From Linepithema humile (lineage: Eukaryota > Arthropoda > Insecta > Hymenoptera > Formicidae): DNA of 64,000 bases. Shown in pieces: positions 61,575 to 64,000 of this stretch. The notes under the pieces are model-generated. The model saw only the letters and a program-made list of their open reading frames with translations, was not told the origin of the DNA and did no database searches. Position numbers and translations under genes: made by a program. The DNA is taken from assembly GCF_040581485.1 (NCBI RefSeq), contig NC_090132.1:868001-932000 (forward strand), given 5' to 3'. The number at the start of each line of letters is the position of its first letter. Position 1 is the first letter of the stretch.

Positions 61575-63052
61575 GTAAGTACGCGTTTGCTGCGATTTGC
61601 ATGTGACGATTCAACGCTGCTCTCTCGACATTTGTGGTCCACGAACTCGTCGTCGCCGCAAAGCGACCGTGGGGTTTTCGCCACCCTGGCATGCTCGTTC
61701 GCCCTATCGAACGCGCCGTGAAAATTTACACGGAGCAATTATCCCATTTGTGATCTGCATGCAGTGAAACGACGAAATTGCCACATCGTGTTAATCGTGG
61801 CGTCGGTATTTGTGCGAAAAGTTCCGAAGGGAGTCGTCCAACAATAGATTACTACCATTTTGTTTATGATCCTCTTCCCCTCCCCTGCTGTGCTACAGGT
61901 TTTGTTCCAAAATTGTTGGGTCCTGTTCTAGTATCTTCTTGTTGTGAGAAAATCGGCTATTTTTAAATATTTTTTGCATGTTTTCTTATCATTTCACGCA
62001 GCTATTATTTATTTGGAGCATTGTATAGGCGCTGCATATCCTAAACGCATCCTGCGATGCACTTCTAAAAGGAGCATGGTCGCCACGTGTGAAAGTGTAT
62101 CTATAACGAATTAATGAATGAATGAAAATGCATCGTAAAAGATATTTATGAATCGTGGCGAGTATTCTTTAAAATATATTAATATTTGCTGAGGTAATCC
62201 TGCATCAATGTTGTGCTCAAAATGAATAGTGTGAGTAATAGTGTGCAAATATGATATAATCACGCGTATCAACGATGCTATCGTTCGCAAGGATATTCCG
62301 TGCAATTTATTAATATACTCTTGCAAACATAAACTAATTAAATCGTGTCATTGTACAAACGGAAACGTGTTTTTTAAATTTAATGTTACAAAAAATTCTT
62401 ATTGATAAATGTTTCAGATATTATTTACGCACGTGCTTGTTTGCTCAATTTTCACGACACACGGTGCGACTATTATTTTTGGCTTTTGAATGATAAATTA
62501 TAATTTCTAAAAAGAAGATTATATAATATATGCTTTAGAAAAAAAAATTCTTTTTTAAATACAACAGTCGAAACGTTAATATTTATATTTTTTTAACACA
62601 ATGCATTTATATATAATTTAATTCATATAATTGAAGCACTGATTATTATACAGTTTAGTATTTATAAAACGTTGATATTTTGTAATTAATTGTAAAATTA
62701 CACAAAAACGATTACAAAATGATTACATCGTTATTATTATTTTTATTTATAAAAAAAAAGAGACGTGAGACGTCGTGAAACACGTGCATGAATATAATGT
62801 GACATGCGACAATTTAAACATTTTGGTGGAAATCTAACCGATCCTCTTCGCAATTCAATAACGCAATCTCATTGAAACTACATCTCGTGTGTGCAGTTGA
62901 ATTGCTGCATTTAATATTTTAGTTCAACAGTTTTCGTGTAATTTAAATGCATTGGTCTTAGCTCATTTTATTATGATCTTGATTTAAACAATGGTTTTAC
63001 AGCATTGCAATTAACATAACTAATTAAACTTGCAGTTATAACAAACTCAGCA

Positions 63053-64000
63053 ATGGTTTATGCGAAAAACAACAAAAAGGGGATACCTCGCATACTGGTC
63101 TTTAGGCCAACGTATGAAGAATTTAAAGATTTTACCAAATATGTGGAGTACATGGAAAGTCAGGGTGCTCATAAGGCTGGTTTGGCGAAAGTGATTCCAC
63201 CATCTGAATGGGTGCCGAGGAAGGAAGGCTATAACTTGGACGATTTGAATCTCATTATCCCAGCGCCAATTTGCCAAGTTGTCAATGGAAAACAAGGCCT
63301 TTATCAACAAATCAATATTCAGAAGAAGCCGATGACTGTCAAGGAATATAGTAGATTAGCCACTTCTGACCGTTACTCCACCCCTCGTCACTTTGATTAC
63401 GAGGATTTGGAAAGGAAGTACTGGAAGAATATAACGTACATAGCGCCGATATACGGCGCAGACGTGTCAGGTTCTTTGACCGACCCCGACGTAAAGGAGT
63501 GGAACATCAATCATTTAGGAACAATTTTGGATTACGTCAACAAAGATTATGGCATATCCATCGATGGTGTCAATACGGCTTACCTGTATTTTGGAATGTG
63601 GAAAACCACATTCGCCTGGCACACGGAGGATATGGATCTGTATTCCATAAATTATTTGCATTTTGGTGCGCCGAAAACGTGGTACGCTATACCGCCGGAA
63701 CACGGACGTAGATTGGAGAGATTAGCCAGTGGCTTTTTTCAAGCGAGTCATCAGAATTGCCAGGCCTTCCTACGTCACAAAATGACTCTGATATCTCCAC
63801 AAATATTAAAACAATACTCCATCCCGTATAATAGAGTAAGTTTGTTTCTTTTATTTATGTTACAATTGCGAATCTTACATTACCTATAGTCTTATGTCTT
63901 ATTTTTCTTACAGATAACGCAAGAGGCTGGAGAAATAATGATTACCTTTCCATACGGCTACCATGCCGGTTTTAATCATGGATTTAATTGCGCTGAATCC
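63053..64000 (+). CDS. Kdm4: KDM4-type histone demethylase (JmjN-JmjC), 5' part
   Basis: Two exons are seen, 63053-63835 and 63914-64000 (continuing past the window). The JmjN domain starts at about residue 13 (ILVFRPTYEEFKDFTKYVEYM). The JmjC domain contains the Fe(II) ligands H190 and E192 (WHTEDMDLYSINYLHFG) and the third His in GYHAGFNHG (H278). It also has the Tyr- and Lys-rich 2-oxoglutarate pocket segments (PKTWYAIPPEHG). Spacing and sequence match KDM4A-D over their first ~290 residues. The function is removal of di/trimethyl marks from H3K9 and H3K36 in the nucleus, using 2-oxoglutarate and O2. The ATG is the first in the exon after the acceptor. Whether PHD/Tudor domains follow, as in KDM4A-C, or are lacking, as in insect Kdm4, cannot be judged here. 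Confidence 0.95.

Noticed and set aside
61250..61738. 162-codon minus-strand ORF upstream of KDM4
   Set aside because: It lies in a CpG-rich leader/promoter block, where long chance frames are expected in several phases, and no domain is visible.
1..64000. CRISPR arrays, rRNA, tRNA
   Set aside because: I saw no regularly spaced repeats, no tRNA A/B-box pair with a cloverleaf and no rRNA motif. The genome is eukaryotic, so CRISPR is not expected.

Overview
The window is AT-rich insect DNA. Genes have many short introns bounded by GT/AG, and neighbouring genes face each other or away from each other. A dense load of small DNA transposons fills the spaces between and inside genes. Gene content (a Topors-like E3 ligase, a small DH-PH RhoGEF, an Ack-type kinase, ribosomal protein L9, three ABCG half-transporters and a KDM4 demethylase) and the style of the miniature elements suggest a hymenopteran, most likely an ant. 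That assignment is inferred from gene families and repeat style, because no marker in the window names the species.

Layout from left to right. Positions 1524-5100 (-) hold Topors. A divergent promoter region separates it from a DH-PH RhoGEF at 6905-9836 (+). The RhoGEF converges on an Ack/TNK2-type tyrosine kinase at 11516-16784 (-). A second divergent promoter region leads to RpL9 at 18854-19748 (+). About 10 kb without a confident gene follows (19749-29932). It holds a small inverted-repeat element, a probable noncoding first exon ending at 26514, and a TATA/initiator pair with a short ORF.

The centre (29.9-59.6 kb) is a cluster of three ABCG half-transporters, ABCG-A (+), ABCG-B (-) and ABCG-C (-). 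Each was assembled exon by exon with phases that close (690, 627 and 579 codons from the starts chosen). ABCG-C has an unusually short N-terminus and a substituted Walker A loop. A third divergent region (59.3-63.0 kb) leads to KDM4, whose JmjN/JmjC part runs off the right edge.

The introns of ABCG-B and ABCG-C and the 7-kb gap between them are packed with class II elements: two kinds of hAT MITE with intact 8-bp target duplications, a deleted PIF/Harbinger element with TAA duplications, an internally deleted mariner, a Mutator-like remnant, TA-flanked 'CCCAG' MITEs, and foldback elements ending CAGGGTGT. Two of the foldbacks, plus one half copy, share a conserved arm motif. A near-perfect palindrome with ~0.6-kb arms sits at 45525-46786. 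I saw no retrotransposon coding sequence, tRNA, rRNA or CRISPR array.

The most unusual material is the shared-motif foldback family and the giant palindrome, together with a paralogous 'empty site' inside ABCG-C that dates and defines a MITE insertion and a partial exon duplication.
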